Assembly: GCA_963756605.1 (NCBI GenBank)
Contig: CAVWOT010000003.1
Location: forward strand, 186,001 to 250,000
Length of the DNA stretch: 64,000 nucleotides
Origin: Bog-159 sp963756605
GTDB lineage: Bacteria; Acidobacteriota; Terriglobia; Bryobacterales; Bryobacteraceae
Reading direction: 5' to 3'
The notes beneath the pieces were generated by a model. It was given only the letters and a program-made list of their open reading frames with translations. It had not been told where the DNA came from and did not search any database. This document shows positions 8,265 through 16,047 of this stretch, one piece after another. Within the stretch, counting starts at the first letter, position 1. Every line of letters begins with the position of its first letter. A program made the translations under genes and the position numbers.

Positions 8265-8310
8265 GTCCTTTCTTTTTTCGATATGGGTCGAATCAGTAGA
8301 GCGCCCGCCG
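8257..8310 (-). promoter_or_regulatory. his leader antiterminator arms
   Basis: The last codons of the leader ORF carry CGGCGGGCG (8310-8302), the exact nine-base complement of CGCCCGCCG (8265-8257), which contains the 5' arm of the terminator. Pairing of these segments would block the terminator. A small hairpin (TTCGA/TCGAA, 8292-8277) sits inside the loop. A ribosome stalled at the His codons (8337-8326) would leave the first arm free and allow antitermination. One that reaches the stop at 8293 would cover it and allow termination. Confidence 0.82.
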
Positions 8311-8355
8311 CACGTGAGTGGGACTGTGATGATGATGCCGGGCGGCAGGGAGCAT
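8293..8355 (-). CDS. hisL: HisL-like histidine operon leader peptide
   Basis: This 20-codon ORF runs from ATG to TGA. It carries four consecutive His codons (CAT CAT CAT CAC, residues 7-10) and a fifth at residue 14, within RHHHHSPTH. It lies between an extended -10 box and the attenuator hairpin and ends 80 bases before hisI. Such clusters are the sensor of ribosome-mediated his attenuation in enterobacteria. The ATG begins only nine bases after the -10 box, so the mRNA is probably leaderless or nearly so. No Shine-Dalgarno site is visible. Confidence 0.85.
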   Translation of the reverse strand: MLPAARHHHHSPTHVRRALY

Positions 8356-8363
8356 AAACGAAA

Positions 8364-8372
8364 ATTATAGCA
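8364..8372 (-). promoter_or_regulatory. Extended -10 promoter of the his operon
   Basis: The minus strand reads TGCTATAAT, a consensus -10 with the extended TGn element. No good -35 hexamer stands 17 bases upstream, as is usual for extended -10 promoters. Transcription would begin at or within a few bases of the leader-peptide ATG at 8355. Confidence 0.7.
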
Positions 8373-8417
8373 GAACGATTCTCGGGTGCGCTGTGCAGCC
8401 GCGTGAGCGTGAGAGCT

Positions 8418-9410
8418 CTACGCGCTCAGCGCGTGAACAACGGCTCTACGCCCATCCGCCTGCAGCATCGTTGCGTCCACGGCATATTGCGCGCGTACGT
8501 AGGCCAACGCGACGATCTGCCCGAGCATGGGTGAGAACGCGGACGAAGTCACTTCTCCAGCCTCCGCCGCACCGGCGCTCACCTTTGTCCCGCCGGCGAG
8601 CTGAACATCGCCCGCCACCGTCAGCTTCACGAGTAACCTGTTGACGTGCCCGCGTGAACGTATGCGCTCCACAATCTCCTGGCCGAGATAGCAGCCCTTG
8701 GTAAAATGAACGGCGCGCATCTGCCGGGTCTCCTGCGGCAGCGTGGTCTCGAAGATATCTTCGCCGTAGCGCGGCGTGCCGTGCTCCAGGCGCACGATGC
8801 GTGCTTCTTCCGGTGTCGCGTGGACGGCGCCGGCGGACTCGAGGCGCGTGATCCATTCCGCCTGCGCCGCCGCCGGCATGAAGACGCGGAACCCTGTTTC
8901 ACCGGTTTCGCTCACGCGCGCGACAACCGCGCTGTCCACCGCGACATGTGCATATTCCGCTTCGGGCGGCAGCGCTCCCATGGCCGCGATTACCGTGACG
9001 GCATGCGGGCCTTCTACTGCTATGCAGCCCGTTGCCGCGGTAATGTCTTCCAGCGCGACGTCGTCCGCGATAATGTATTTGTCCAGATGCCGGAACACGC
9101 GCTCGCGTGTTTCGGGTTCCGTATCCAACAGGAAGCGTCCCTCCAGACAGAACAAATTGACGTCGGCCTGTATTTGACCTTGCGCGTTGAGGAAAAAAGC
9201 GTAACATCCCGTGCCCGGAGTGAGCTGCTGCACATGATTGGTGGTCATGGCGTGCAGCAAGCGGGCGCGATCCTCTCCGCCGGCGTAAATGCGCCCGCGC
9301 GCGGAGAGATCCAGCCAGGCCGCGCCGTTGTGCAGTGCGTCATATCCCGATGGCATACCTGCTCTATTATCTCTGAGCAGCGGCACCGGCATCGACGGAG
9401 CGGAATGCAT
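8418..9410 (-). CDS. ygfZ: YgfZ/GcvT-like folate-binding protein
   Basis: YgfZ proteins bind tetrahydrofolate and help maintain or repair certain iron-sulfur enzymes. The family signature K-G-C-Y-x-G-Q-E is seen as TKGCYLGQEIVERIRSRGHVNR, and the N-terminal GcvT-type fold is recognisable (DLSARGRIYAGGEDRARLLHAM). The start is uncertain: I use the ATG giving MHSAPSMP (330 residues), but one 18 codons further in (MPSGYDALH) fits family length equally well, and neither has a strong ribosome site. It stands alone upstream of the his promoter and reads the same way. Confidence 0.85.
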   Translation of the reverse strand: MHSAPSMPVPLLRDNRAGMPSGYDALHNGAAWLDLSARGRIYAGGEDRARLLHAMTTNHVQQLTPGTGCYAFFLNAQGQIQADVNLFCLEGRFLLDTEPETRERVFRHLDKYIIADDVALEDITAATGCIAVEGPHAVTVIAAMGALPPEAEYAHVAVDSAVVARVSETGETGFRVFMPAAAQAEWITRLESAGAVHATPEEARIVRLEHGTPRYGEDIFETTLPQETRQMRAVHFTKGCYLGQEIVERIRSRGHVNRLLVKLTVAGDVQLAGGTKVSAGAAEAGEVTSSAFSPMLGQIVALAYVRAQYAVDATMLQADGRRAVVHALSA

Positions 9411-9478
9411 GAAAGATGATCGAAGTTTGTAACGAGTTTTTCGTTCCTGCGATTTCGCGCATTTCGCAGGGAACACCA

Positions 9479-9506
9479 CTCCCTTACGGTCGTGGCTCGG
9501 TATCGC
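9479..9506. repeat. Dispersed repeat, ACGGTCGCGGCTC family, copy 1
   Basis: The stretch TCCCTTACGGTCGTGGCTCGGTATCG matches intergenic copies near 39272 and 43770, which share the core ACGGTCGCGGCTCrG. It lies between the 5' end of ygfZ and the 3' end of the LuxR-type gene. Confidence 0.6.
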
Positions 9507-9532
9507 GCCACGCGTTTCAGCAAGCGGTCTCG

Positions 9533-10159
9533 TCAGACCATAATTAGCCCCCGCCGGATGCCCAGCGTCACCGCTTCGGTTCGCGTGCCTGCATTCAGCT
9601 TGCTCAAAATGGATGCCACATGAAATTTGGCGGTGTGTTCCGAGATGCCCAGCTTCCAGGCGATTGTCTTATTGCCATGCCCTTCTGCCAGCATCGCGAG
9701 CACCTGTACTTCGCGCGGCGTCAGCGCCTGCGTCTGCGTCGCGGGCAGCACCCGCTCGCCAACCAATGCGAGAATATCTTGCGGATGCACGACGGCCAAT
9801 CCGGCGGCAGCCGCCTCCACTGCGGCCAGAATCTCACGCGCGCCGATGTCGCCGGGCAGCACGGCGCGGATGCCGGCGCGCAGCGCATCGCCGGTCCAGG
9901 AGGACTGCAGATCCGGCGCCAGCACGACTATCGCCGGAGTTCCCGCGCGGCCCGCTAACGCCATGAGATCCTCGGGCGGTTCGTCGGAATGCCTGTCCAC
10001 CGCCGCTAACACGACATCGGGCTGATGCCGGTCAATGGCCACGCTGAGCCCGGCCAGGCCCGCGGAGCCCACTACTTCGATGCCCGGAGCTTGGGCGCCT
10101 ACCGACTCAAGCCCCGCTCGTACGATCGCAGACGGCGCCGCGATCAGCAGTCGAATCAC
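9533..10159 (-). CDS. NarL/LuxR-family regulator with degenerate receiver
   Basis: The 208-residue protein has a receiver-like N-terminus and a LuxR helix-turn-helix at about 140-205 (LTPREVQVLAML, HTAKFHVASILSKL). The receiver lacks key residues. The acidic pair that should follow the first strand reads AAPSA, and the phosphoacceptor position (usually LLD) reads LAAVD, so normal phosphorylation is unlikely. It overlaps the upstream HtrA-like gene by four bases and is third in a protease-protease-regulator operon. It may respond to a ligand or partner protein. Targets are unknown. Confidence 0.85.
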   Translation of the reverse strand: MIRLLIAAPSAIVRAGLESVGAQAPGIEVVGSAGLAGLSVAIDRHQPDVVLAAVDRHSDEPPEDLMALAGRAGTPAIVVLAPDLQSSWTGDALRAGIRAVLPGDIGAREILAAVEAAAAGLAVVHPQDILALVGERVLPATQTQALTPREVQVLAMLAEGHGNKTIAWKLGISEHTAKFHVASILSKLNAGTRTEAVTLGIRRGLIMV

Positions 10160-11016
10160 GCCGCCTCCGCCACCACCAGCGGCGTCCCGCGGTCCAGGCG
10201 GATCGCCGCTTCGCGCGTGACGGAGCGGTCGCCGCGCAAGAATTGCAGATGGATCACGCGCGATGCGCCATCCAACCCTTCATGCAGTGCTTCATGCAGA
10301 TCGTCCACCGATCGGAACGGCCGGCCGGCGCCGATGAGCACGTCGCCGATCCAGAGCGGGGCTGCGGCTGCCGGACTCCCCTGTTCGACTTTGAGCACCA
10401 GCAGGCCGAAGCGCCGATCTTCCAAGCTCACGGGCTGTACAGTCACGCCCAGAGAAAAGCCGGCCGCGCCGCGCCGCAAGAAGGCCGTCACCGAATTGCC
10501 CGGAACCGCCGCACCCAGCCCATGCACGATCATCGTGTTGATGCCGATCACGCGCCCGTATGCGTCAGCCAGCGGACCACCGGAATTGCCGGGCGCCAGG
10601 CGTACATCCGCCAGCACCCAGCTCTGCCGCCCGAAACCTGCAATGCCGCCGAGCGCATGCACTACACCCGTGGTCAGAGCGCCGATGAATCCCATGGGAT
10701 TGCCGATGGCCATCACCAGTTCGCCCACGCGCAGGGCGCTCGAATCGCCGAAAGTGGCCGCGGGCAGACCGGCCGCCTCCACCTGAAGCGCGGCCAGGTC
10801 GCGCCGCGCATCGCGCGCCACAAGCTTAGCTGGAAGCTCACGGCCATCCCAGAGGCGGACCGACGCCTCGGCACCGCGAGCAACGTGCGCGTTGGTCACG
10901 ATCTGTCCGTCGGCAGTGGCGATCAAGCCGGAGCCGCCTGCGTTGGCCTCGCGCAAGCGCACCTCCACGGTCGAGCGGCGCAACCGTTCCGCGGCCTCCC
11001 CGAAAGCGCGTGCCAT
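10156..11016 (-). CDS. HtrA/Deg-like S1C serine protease with PDZ domain
   Basis: This 286-residue trypsin-fold protein has the triad H44 (TNAHVARG), D73 (RRDLAALQ) and S145 (APGNSGGPLA), followed by a PDZ domain from about residue 185 (LLVLKVEQGSPAAAAPLWIGDVLIG). No signal peptide or membrane segment is visible at the N-terminus (MARAFGEAAERLRRS), which is unusual because most HtrA proteins are periplasmic. It may act in the cytoplasm. It sits one base after a second, more divergent HtrA-like gene, and its stop overlaps the LuxR-type gene. Confidence 0.88.
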   Translation of the reverse strand: MARAFGEAAERLRRSTVEVRLREANAGGSGLIATADGQIVTNAHVARGAEASVRLWDGRELPAKLVARDARRDLAALQVEAAGLPAATFGDSSALRVGELVMAIGNPMGFIGALTTGVVHALGGIAGFGRQSWVLADVRLAPGNSGGPLADAYGRVIGINTMIVHGLGAAVPGNSVTAFLRRGAAGFSLGVTVQPVSLEDRRFGLLVLKVEQGSPAAAAPLWIGDVLIGAGRPFRSVDDLHEALHEGLDGASRVIHLQFLRGDRSVTREAAIRLDRGTPLVVAEAA

Positions 11017-11017
11017 A

Positions 11018-11905
11018 TCAGTCTTCCCTCCTGGGCCGTTCGCCCACCGTTATATTCAGTTCGATGACCTGTCCGGCGCGCACGATGCGCGCCGCGATGG
11101 GCTTGCCGACCGTCTCGCTGTCGAGCGCGGATTGGATATCGTCGGTGTCACGCACCGTCTTGCCGCCCAGCGCCACCAGGATGTCGCCGATGAGCACTCC
11201 GGCTCGCGCGGCGGGTCCATCGGTTTCGGCTGAGAGCACGATCGGACCGGTGCTGCCATCCGGCAGCGCGACCGGATGCAGTCCTAATCCCAGGTAGCCG
11301 CGCGACACGTGCCCGCTGCGCAGCAATTCGTCGATCACGCGGTTGACGGTGGAGACAGGCACCGCCAGTCCGGCGATGCGCGAAAGGGCGCTGGTGGCGA
11401 TGCCCAGCACGCGGCCCGCCGTGTCCACTACAGCACCGCCGGAACTGGCGGGGTACAGCGTCAGATCCAGGCGCAGGTACTGGTCGATCTGCCCGCCGCG
11501 CCACGAGCGCCACGGTCCGCTAACCGCGCTCATAATGCCCATGGTGGCGTTGACTCCCGAATCGGGCGAGCGGCCGATGGCCAGCACGACCTGGCCCGGC
11601 TTCAGGCTTTCGGCGGCGCCGAAGGCGGCGGTGCGTACGCCATTCTCGGCCAGCTTGAGCACGGCAAGGTCGGTTCCCGCGTCGCGGCCCACCAGCGTTG
11701 CGGAAGTGGAGCGGCCATCGGGCAGCGTGACGCCGATTTCGTCGCGGCGGCGGATGGTGTGCTCGGCGGTAACGATCACGCCGGGACGCCATAGCACGCC
11801 GCTTGAGGCGAACCGCGGCCGGGCATTCACGGCCACCACCGCGCGGCCGGCCTGCTCCACGGCGGCGGCCAGTTCATTCGATAAAGCAGCTAACTCGTTT
11901 TCCAT
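11018..11905 (-). CDS. Second HtrA-like serine protease, divergent active site
   Basis: I start this gene at MENELAALSNEL (295 residues). It has the HtrA order of protease then PDZ domain (PIVLSAETDGPAARAGVLIGDILVALGG). The catalytic His is H49 (VTAEHTIRR) and the Asp is D79 (GTDLAVL). The nucleophile loop reads PASSGGAV instead of GNSGGPL, leaving S155 as the likely nucleophile with altered neighbours. Like its partner it has no signal peptide. Both may form mixed oligomers. Reduced or specialised activity is possible. Confidence 0.85.
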   Translation of the reverse strand: MENELAALSNELAAAVEQAGRAVVAVNARPRFASSGVLWRPGVIVTAEHTIRRRDEIGVTLPDGRSTSATLVGRDAGTDLAVLKLAENGVRTAAFGAAESLKPGQVVLAIGRSPDSGVNATMGIMSAVSGPWRSWRGGQIDQYLRLDLTLYPASSGGAVVDTAGRVLGIATSALSRIAGLAVPVSTVNRVIDELLRSGHVSRGYLGLGLHPVALPDGSTGPIVLSAETDGPAARAGVLIGDILVALGGKTVRDTDDIQSALDSETVGKPIAARIVRAGQVIELNITVGERPRRED

Positions 11906-11977
11906 GCTTCCAGCATGGCGCACACCACCCGCGCCGCACACCGGCAAATCGGGCAGGAGCGGCCCGGAAGATCGGCG

Positions 11978-12148
11978 AGGGGTGGCATATTGGACCGATG
12001 GCTACCGGCGCGCTACATCTGGGTGATCAACCCCCGCACGCGCGAAGCTTTCATCCACACCGCCATGGGCATGCACGAAGCGGAAGATGGCATCCTGTGC
12101 GCCAGCGATCCGGACATCGCCATCCCGCTCGCCGAAGTTCTCGGCTAA
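11978..12148 (+). pseudogene. Remnant of a Uma2-family (DUF820) nuclease-fold gene
   Basis: The segment ARYIWVINPRTREAFIHTA, followed by DPDIAIPLAEVL, matches the C-terminal strand-helix pattern of Uma2/DUF820 proteins, which have a restriction-endonuclease-like fold. Only the last 50 or so codons remain. The 5' side runs into the start region of the divergent HtrA-like gene, so the catalytic PD-(D/E)xK part is absent. I read it as the tail of a deleted gene; the identification rests on a short motif. Confidence 0.45.
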
Positions 12149-12558
12149 AAAGTCCGCGCCAAGTACGCCGAAATCGCGATAATCAGCAGGCCCGAGATGG
12201 CGGCCCCCGCAAACAGCCGGCCGCGATGTTCCGGGTTCCTCGTTACCAGCACGATCCCCACCGCGAATACGTGCGCCACCAGCAGCAGCTTCAGGCTGAG
12301 CAGGACGTAGTAGCGTAAGTTGTGCCCCGGGTGGGTGGCCAGGTTGTAGCCGCCTGAGACCAGTAGCGCGGTGATGGCCGCGAAGACCAGCGGGCGGTAT
12401 AGCGCGGCCGTCCTCGAAACCAGCGATTTGCGCGGCTCTGCCGCCAACACTCCGGCAGCCGGAACGAGCACCAGCCAGCCGTAGAGCATGCCGCCTACCA
12501 AGGTGGCGACGGACGCCAGATGCAACCAGCGCATGCAGATGCCAAGGGCTTCGAACAT
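12145..12558 (-). CDS. CopD-like four-helix integral membrane protein
   Basis: The 137-residue protein has four hydrophobic segments, at about residues 8-30, 52-70, 82-102 and 115-133, with a conserved-looking His near the first helix (MRWLHLASVATLVGG). This resembles the CopD/DUF2269 class of small membrane proteins, but no specific function can be claimed. I start at the ATG at 12558, since a TATAAT box lies seven bases upstream and implies a leaderless message. It is divergent from the MBL hydrolase gene. Confidence 0.7.
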   Translation of the reverse strand: MFEALGICMRWLHLASVATLVGGMLYGWLVLVPAAGVLAAEPRKSLVSRTAALYRPLVFAAITALLVSGGYNLATHPGHNLRYYVLLSLKLLLVAHVFAVGIVLVTRNPEHRGRLFAGAAISGLLIIAISAYLARTF

Positions 12559-12564
12559 GCGTTG

Positions 12565-12572
12565 ATTATACA
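12565..12572. promoter_or_regulatory. Back-to-back -10 boxes of two divergent genes
   Basis: The minus strand shows TATAAT at 12570-12565, six bases before the CopD-like ATG. The plus strand shows TATACA at 12567-12572, ten bases before the MBL-hydrolase ATG at 12583. The start codons are only 24 bases apart, so both messages should be leaderless or nearly so, and the polymerases would compete. Confidence 0.5.
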
Positions 12573-12582
12573 ATCGTTACTT

Positions 12583-13215
12583 ATGGTGCATGAAATTCTG
12601 CCGGTGGGCATGCTGCAATGCAACTGCTCCATTTTCGGCGACGAACAGTCGGGCGACGCGGTGGTAATCGATCCGGGCGACAACCTGGCGCGCATCGAGG
12701 CGGTGCTCAAGCGGCACGGTCTGCACGTAACGGCCATCGTGGTGACGCACGCGCATATCGACCACATCGGGGGCGCGCACCAGTTGCACGCATCCACCGG
12801 CGCGCCGGTCTATATGAATGAAAACGACGACAAGCTGCAGGACATGATGGATATCCAAGCCGCGTGGGTGGGCGTGCGCACGCCGGAGCGCACGCTGATC
12901 GATGCGCCCGCACGCGATGGCGATATCCTGCGCGCCGCGGGCGCCGAGTTTCATGTACTGCATACGCCGGGGCACACGCCGGGAAGCATCAGCCTGTGGA
13001 TGCCCGCGGAGAAAAAGCTGGTGGCGGGCGACACGCTGTTCTACGACAGCATCGGGCGTACGGATCTGCCGTTCGGCGATGGCCAGCAGATCCTGCGTTC
13101 CATCCACGACAAGTATTTCGCGCTGCCGGACGAAACCGTGGTGGTGCCCGGACATGGGCCGGTGACCACGCTCGGCCGCGAAAAACAATTCAACTATTTC
13201 CTGCAGGGGATGTAG
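12583..13215 (+). CDS. Metallo-beta-lactamase-fold hydrolase (glyoxalase II-like)
   Basis: This 210-residue MBL-fold enzyme has the zinc-binding motif THAHIDHIGG and later ligands in HTPGHTPGS, GDTLFYDSIGRTD and VPGHGPVTT. The glyoxalase II-like subgroup includes thioester and persulfide hydrolases, and the substrate here cannot be read from sequence. I start at MVHEILPVGMLQCN because it lies directly behind a -10 box; the longer frame extends over the divergent promoter. The DegT aminotransferase ATG follows its stop with no gap, so the two are cotranscribed. Confidence 0.88.
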   Translation: MVHEILPVGMLQCNCSIFGDEQSGDAVVIDPGDNLARIEAVLKRHGLHVTAIVVTHAHIDHIGGAHQLHASTGAPVYMNENDDKLQDMMDIQAAWVGVRTPERTLIDAPARDGDILRAAGAEFHVLHTPGHTPGSISLWMPAEKKLVAGDTLFYDSIGRTDLPFGDGQQILRSIHDKYFALPDETVVVPGHGPVTTLGREKQFNYFLQGM

Positions 13216-14328
13216 ATGCAGATACCGAACTGGCCCATTTCGACGGAACGCGAAATCGAACTGCTGCGCGAGGTGCTGGAGAGCGGGCGCTGGGGCGGCC
13301 ACAGCGACTTCGTCCAGCGGCTGGAACGCGAGTTCGCCTCTTTCACGCAATGCCGGCACGGCATATCGGCCATGAACGGAACCGTCACGCTGGAGATGGC
13401 GCTGAGCGCGGCCGGCGTCGGACCGGGCGACGAGGTGATCGTGCCGGCCATTTCGTTCGTCTCGACGGCCATGGCTGTGTCGCGCGTAGGCGCGACGCCC
13501 GTGTTCGTGGACATCGAGCCGCTGAGCTTCAACATGGATCCGGAGCGGGCGGCGCGCGCGATCACGGCGCGGACGAAAGCCATCATCCCGGTGCATTTCG
13601 GCGGCGCTATGGCGGATATGGACCGGCTCGTGCCGCTAGCTGCTGAATATGGCCTGGCCTTGATAGAGGATGCGGCGCACGCGCACGGCTCGGAGTGGGC
13701 CGGCCGCCGCGCGGGCAGCTTGGGCTTGGCCGGATCGTTCAGTTTTCAAAATTCGAAGGTGATGACAGCGGGTGAAGGCGGTATGCTCACCACTAACGAC
13801 GCGGAGGTTGCGGAGCGGGTATGGTCCATCATGGATCAGGGCCGGCGGCCGGACGGCGGCTGGTTCCATCACTACGCACTGGGCAGCAACTATCGCATCA
13901 CGGGCTTGCAGGCCGCCGTGCTGCTGGCGCAGATGGAGCGGCTGCCGGAGCAGATCTGCCGGCGTACGCGCAATGCGGCGCTGTTGCGCGGACGTTGGCG
14001 GACGTGCCAGGGCTGCGTTTCAAGCCGTGCCGCGGCAACAGAATGCCAACTCGTGGTATCTGTTGCTGGGCCGAGACGCGCACGCATGGGACGCACCCGC
14101 GACGAGTTTCGTCGTGCGCTGACTGCGCAAGGCGTGCCCTGTACGCCGTTCTATCCGCATCCGCTGTATGGCAATCCGCTCTACGAGAACGGCGGGTGCC
14201 GCGTGGAACCATGCCCGGTTGCCGAAGCGACCATTGACGACGCGTTCTGGCTGCCGCATCGCGCGCTGCTGGGCGACGAGGATACCACCGGAGAGATTGC
14301 GGGCGCCGTGCGGCGCGCGCGCGGTTGA
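13216..14328 (+). CDS. DegT/DnrJ/EryC1 aminotransferase with a scrambled internal frame
   Basis: This family of PLP enzymes aminates nucleotide-linked sugars. The 370-residue frame has the PLP-lysine segment FSFQNSKVMTAGEGGML (K181) and cofactor-site DAAHAHGS. From about 13990 to 14098 the open frame gives an unfamiliar Arg/Cys-rich stretch. The other two frames supply the expected family sequence in turn: LADVPGLRF in one, then QQNANSWYLLLGRDAHAWDAP in the other, before the original frame resumes at RDEFRRALTAQGVP. Three single-base losses explain this and restore the frame. Activity of the protein as read is doubtful. Confidence 0.8.
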   Translation: MQIPNWPISTEREIELLREVLESGRWGGHSDFVQRLEREFASFTQCRHGISAMNGTVTLEMALSAAGVGPGDEVIVPAISFVSTAMAVSRVGATPVFVDIEPLSFNMDPERAARAITARTKAIIPVHFGGAMADMDRLVPLAAEYGLALIEDAAHAHGSEWAGRRAGSLGLAGSFSFQNSKVMTAGEGGMLTTNDAEVAERVWSIMDQGRRPDGGWFHHYALGSNYRITGLQAAVLLAQMERLPEQICRRTRNAALLRGRWRTCQGCVSSRAAATECQLVVSVAGPRRARMGRTRDEFRRALTAQGVPCTPFYPHPLYGNPLYENGGCRVEPCPVAEATIDDAFWLPHRALLGDEDTTGEIAGAVRRARG

Positions 14329-14400
14329 CTTGGGCCAGCGCCGCGGCTGGTCGAGATGGGCATCCAGCCGAGCGCAGACGGCGGACGGCGGTGCGAAGCG

Positions 14401-14685
14401 CTACTTCGTCGCCGCAGCCGGCAGCCGCTGGTGCTGGCCAGGTTGAATTTCGAGTCGAGGATTATCTCTTGCTCCCAACGGTTCTCGACCACCAGCCGCC
14501 AGTTTTCGCCATCGCGACTGATCGAGACGATCCTCTTGGCCCGAAACTGGCACGTTGGCCTGAAGGCAGGATTGCCAAACGGCGCGCACGCGATTTCGAT
14601 ACCGATGGCGCGAAAGAGCGGCGGCCGCGTGAGCCGCTCCCGCCAGGAGCATTAATAACGCCGCTGACGACGCTTTCATCCTCAT
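14401..14685 (-). pseudogene. Frameshifted small secreted protein, paralogue of the upstream gene
   Basis: The minus strand opens with a clean signal peptide (MRMKASSAALLMLLAGAAHA) whose ATG overlaps the stop of the upstream secreted-protein gene. After about 20 codons the coding-like sequence moves to another frame (FRAIGIEIACAPFG, RDGENWRLVVENRWEQEIIL). Its end (RWEQEIILDSKFN) resembles the end of the upstream protein (RWAAELILDEDFN), so the two are probably tandem paralogues. A one-base indel near 14620 breaks it. Function is unknown. Confidence 0.5.
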
Positions 14686-15371
14686 TCTTTCTTGACGTCG
14701 GGGATGCGCTTGGCGCTCACTGCGTTGAAGTCCTCGTCCAGAATCAATTCCGCGGCCCATCGCGCTTGGATCTTGAGGGTCCAGCCCTTGCCTGAACGCG
14801 CCACGCCGTCGATGACCGGCTGGAGTGGGTTGTTTTCCGGGTCACGGTAATAGGTTGAGTCCAGCAGCTTCCATACCTCCACAGTCTTTAAGAATTGCCC
14901 CCTCCGCTGGCGGCGTTCGGGCCAGTGCGCCTGTAGATCATGGAACACCTCATCGTACGCGCGGTCCAGGCTCTCCGCCCGGCCGGACGAGCGACGCACC
15001 AGTAGGTCCATGCCCCCGAGCGCGAACCATTTAATGCCGTCATTGTCGGCGTAAAGGACGCTGGTTTTTAGCCAGTCCTGGAATACGTGTTCGCGTGGGT
15101 CCATTTTCCCCGGGGATGCGACGACATGATCCCAGAGGTAGTATCCTGTGTGAGGGTCAAACAGGACCAGCAGCTCGGCATCGCGGGATGTCCCATCTGC
15201 TAAAGGGACGGTCAGCCTAGAATGGCGGCCCTGTAGGTGAACCGTCTCCCCGCTGCTGCTGTAAGCCGGCAAGCTATCGTCCGACCGGCTAAAGGCTATC
15301 TCGCCGACATCCGCCGCGCGAGCGGCTCCCGCCACCCAGAGCACTAACATAGCCGCTGACAACAGTCTCAT
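14682..15371 (-). CDS. Secreted protein of unknown function
   Basis: The 229-residue protein starts at MRLLSAAMLVLWVAGAARAA, a signal peptide with an Ala-x-Ala cleavage site. The mature part has no recognised domain. It alternates short strands and ends with KIQARWAAELILDEDFN and a charged tail. Its stop overlaps the start of a broken paralogue, and a frameshifted secreted protein lies upstream in the same direction, so this may be a small operon of related exported proteins. The amino-sugar transferase nearby points the other way. Confidence 0.6.
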   Translation of the reverse strand: MRLLSAAMLVLWVAGAARAADVGEIAFSRSDDSLPAYSSSGETVHLQGRHSRLTVPLADGTSRDAELLVLFDPHTGYYLWDHVVASPGKMDPREHVFQDWLKTSVLYADNDGIKWFALGGMDLLVRRSSGRAESLDRAYDEVFHDLQAHWPERRQRRGQFLKTVEVWKLLDSTYYRDPENNPLQPVIDGVARSGKGWTLKIQARWAAELILDEDFNAVSAKRIPDVKKE

Positions 15372-15397
15372 ATTCACATTTCCTCGCAGTCCTCGTC

Positions 15398-16047
15398 TCA
15401 GAAAATGGTGCACGCAGGGTAAGAGGTCGCCGGCGACGAGCCGACGCTAAAGCAGATGTTCACCGTAGCGCCAACCTGGGTGACGCCGTAGTCGCTCCAC
15501 ACCGGCGTAGTGCCCGAATATCCGTCAGCAAGCCATGTCCCGTACCCGGCAACGGCGTTCTTCTCGAAGGTGGCCGGATCGGCATAGGTTAGCCCGTAAG
15601 ATGGGTCGAAGTATGATGGTCCGGCGCCGCCCGCAACATCTGCGCTAATTTGAAGGATGTAGTGCGAACCAAAGAACTTCTCCGACGGCGAACCCGAATT
15701 TTGCCCGGGCAGGCCGGGCTCACGTAGGCAAAATTGGTCACCGTCACGAAAGGGTCCTCCGTGGTCCAATTCTGTGCTGCGATAGACGCTGCAGTGAGCA
15801 CGAAAACACCGGGAACAACGATCGGGGGGACCGGGGGACTGGCGGGCACGAACCATCCCTCGGGAGGCGGATTGGTGAGGACCGCGTTGTAGCTCTGCCC
15901 CGGAGCATAATACTCCGGCGTCAGGTCCACTATGGGGCCGTTCGGCCCCTGTGGGCTATAGCAAGCTTGGGCACGGCAGATGCTGGCCGTTAGTGGCGAA
16001 AATAGAAGCGCGGCCGCTATCGACTTACTTGCACATAATAACCCCAT
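15398..16047 (-). pseudogene. Secreted protein with one frameshift, function unknown
   Basis: The first part (MGLLCASKSIAAALLFSPLT then CRAQACYSPQGPNG) has a signal peptide and a Pro/Val-rich domain up to VTVTNFAYVSPACPGK. The sequence then continues sensibly only in another frame (SGSPSEKFFGSHYILQISAD and so on, to SYPACTIF). A single lost base near 15703, in a C/G run, accounts for this. If restored, the protein has about 216 residues with Cys residues near both ends. I do not recognise the family. Confidence 0.55.

Noticed and set aside
8214..8372. T-box or riboswitch in the hisI leader
   Set aside because: There is no T-box bulge or specifier-loop pattern, and the His-codon ORF plus alternative hairpins explain the region fully.
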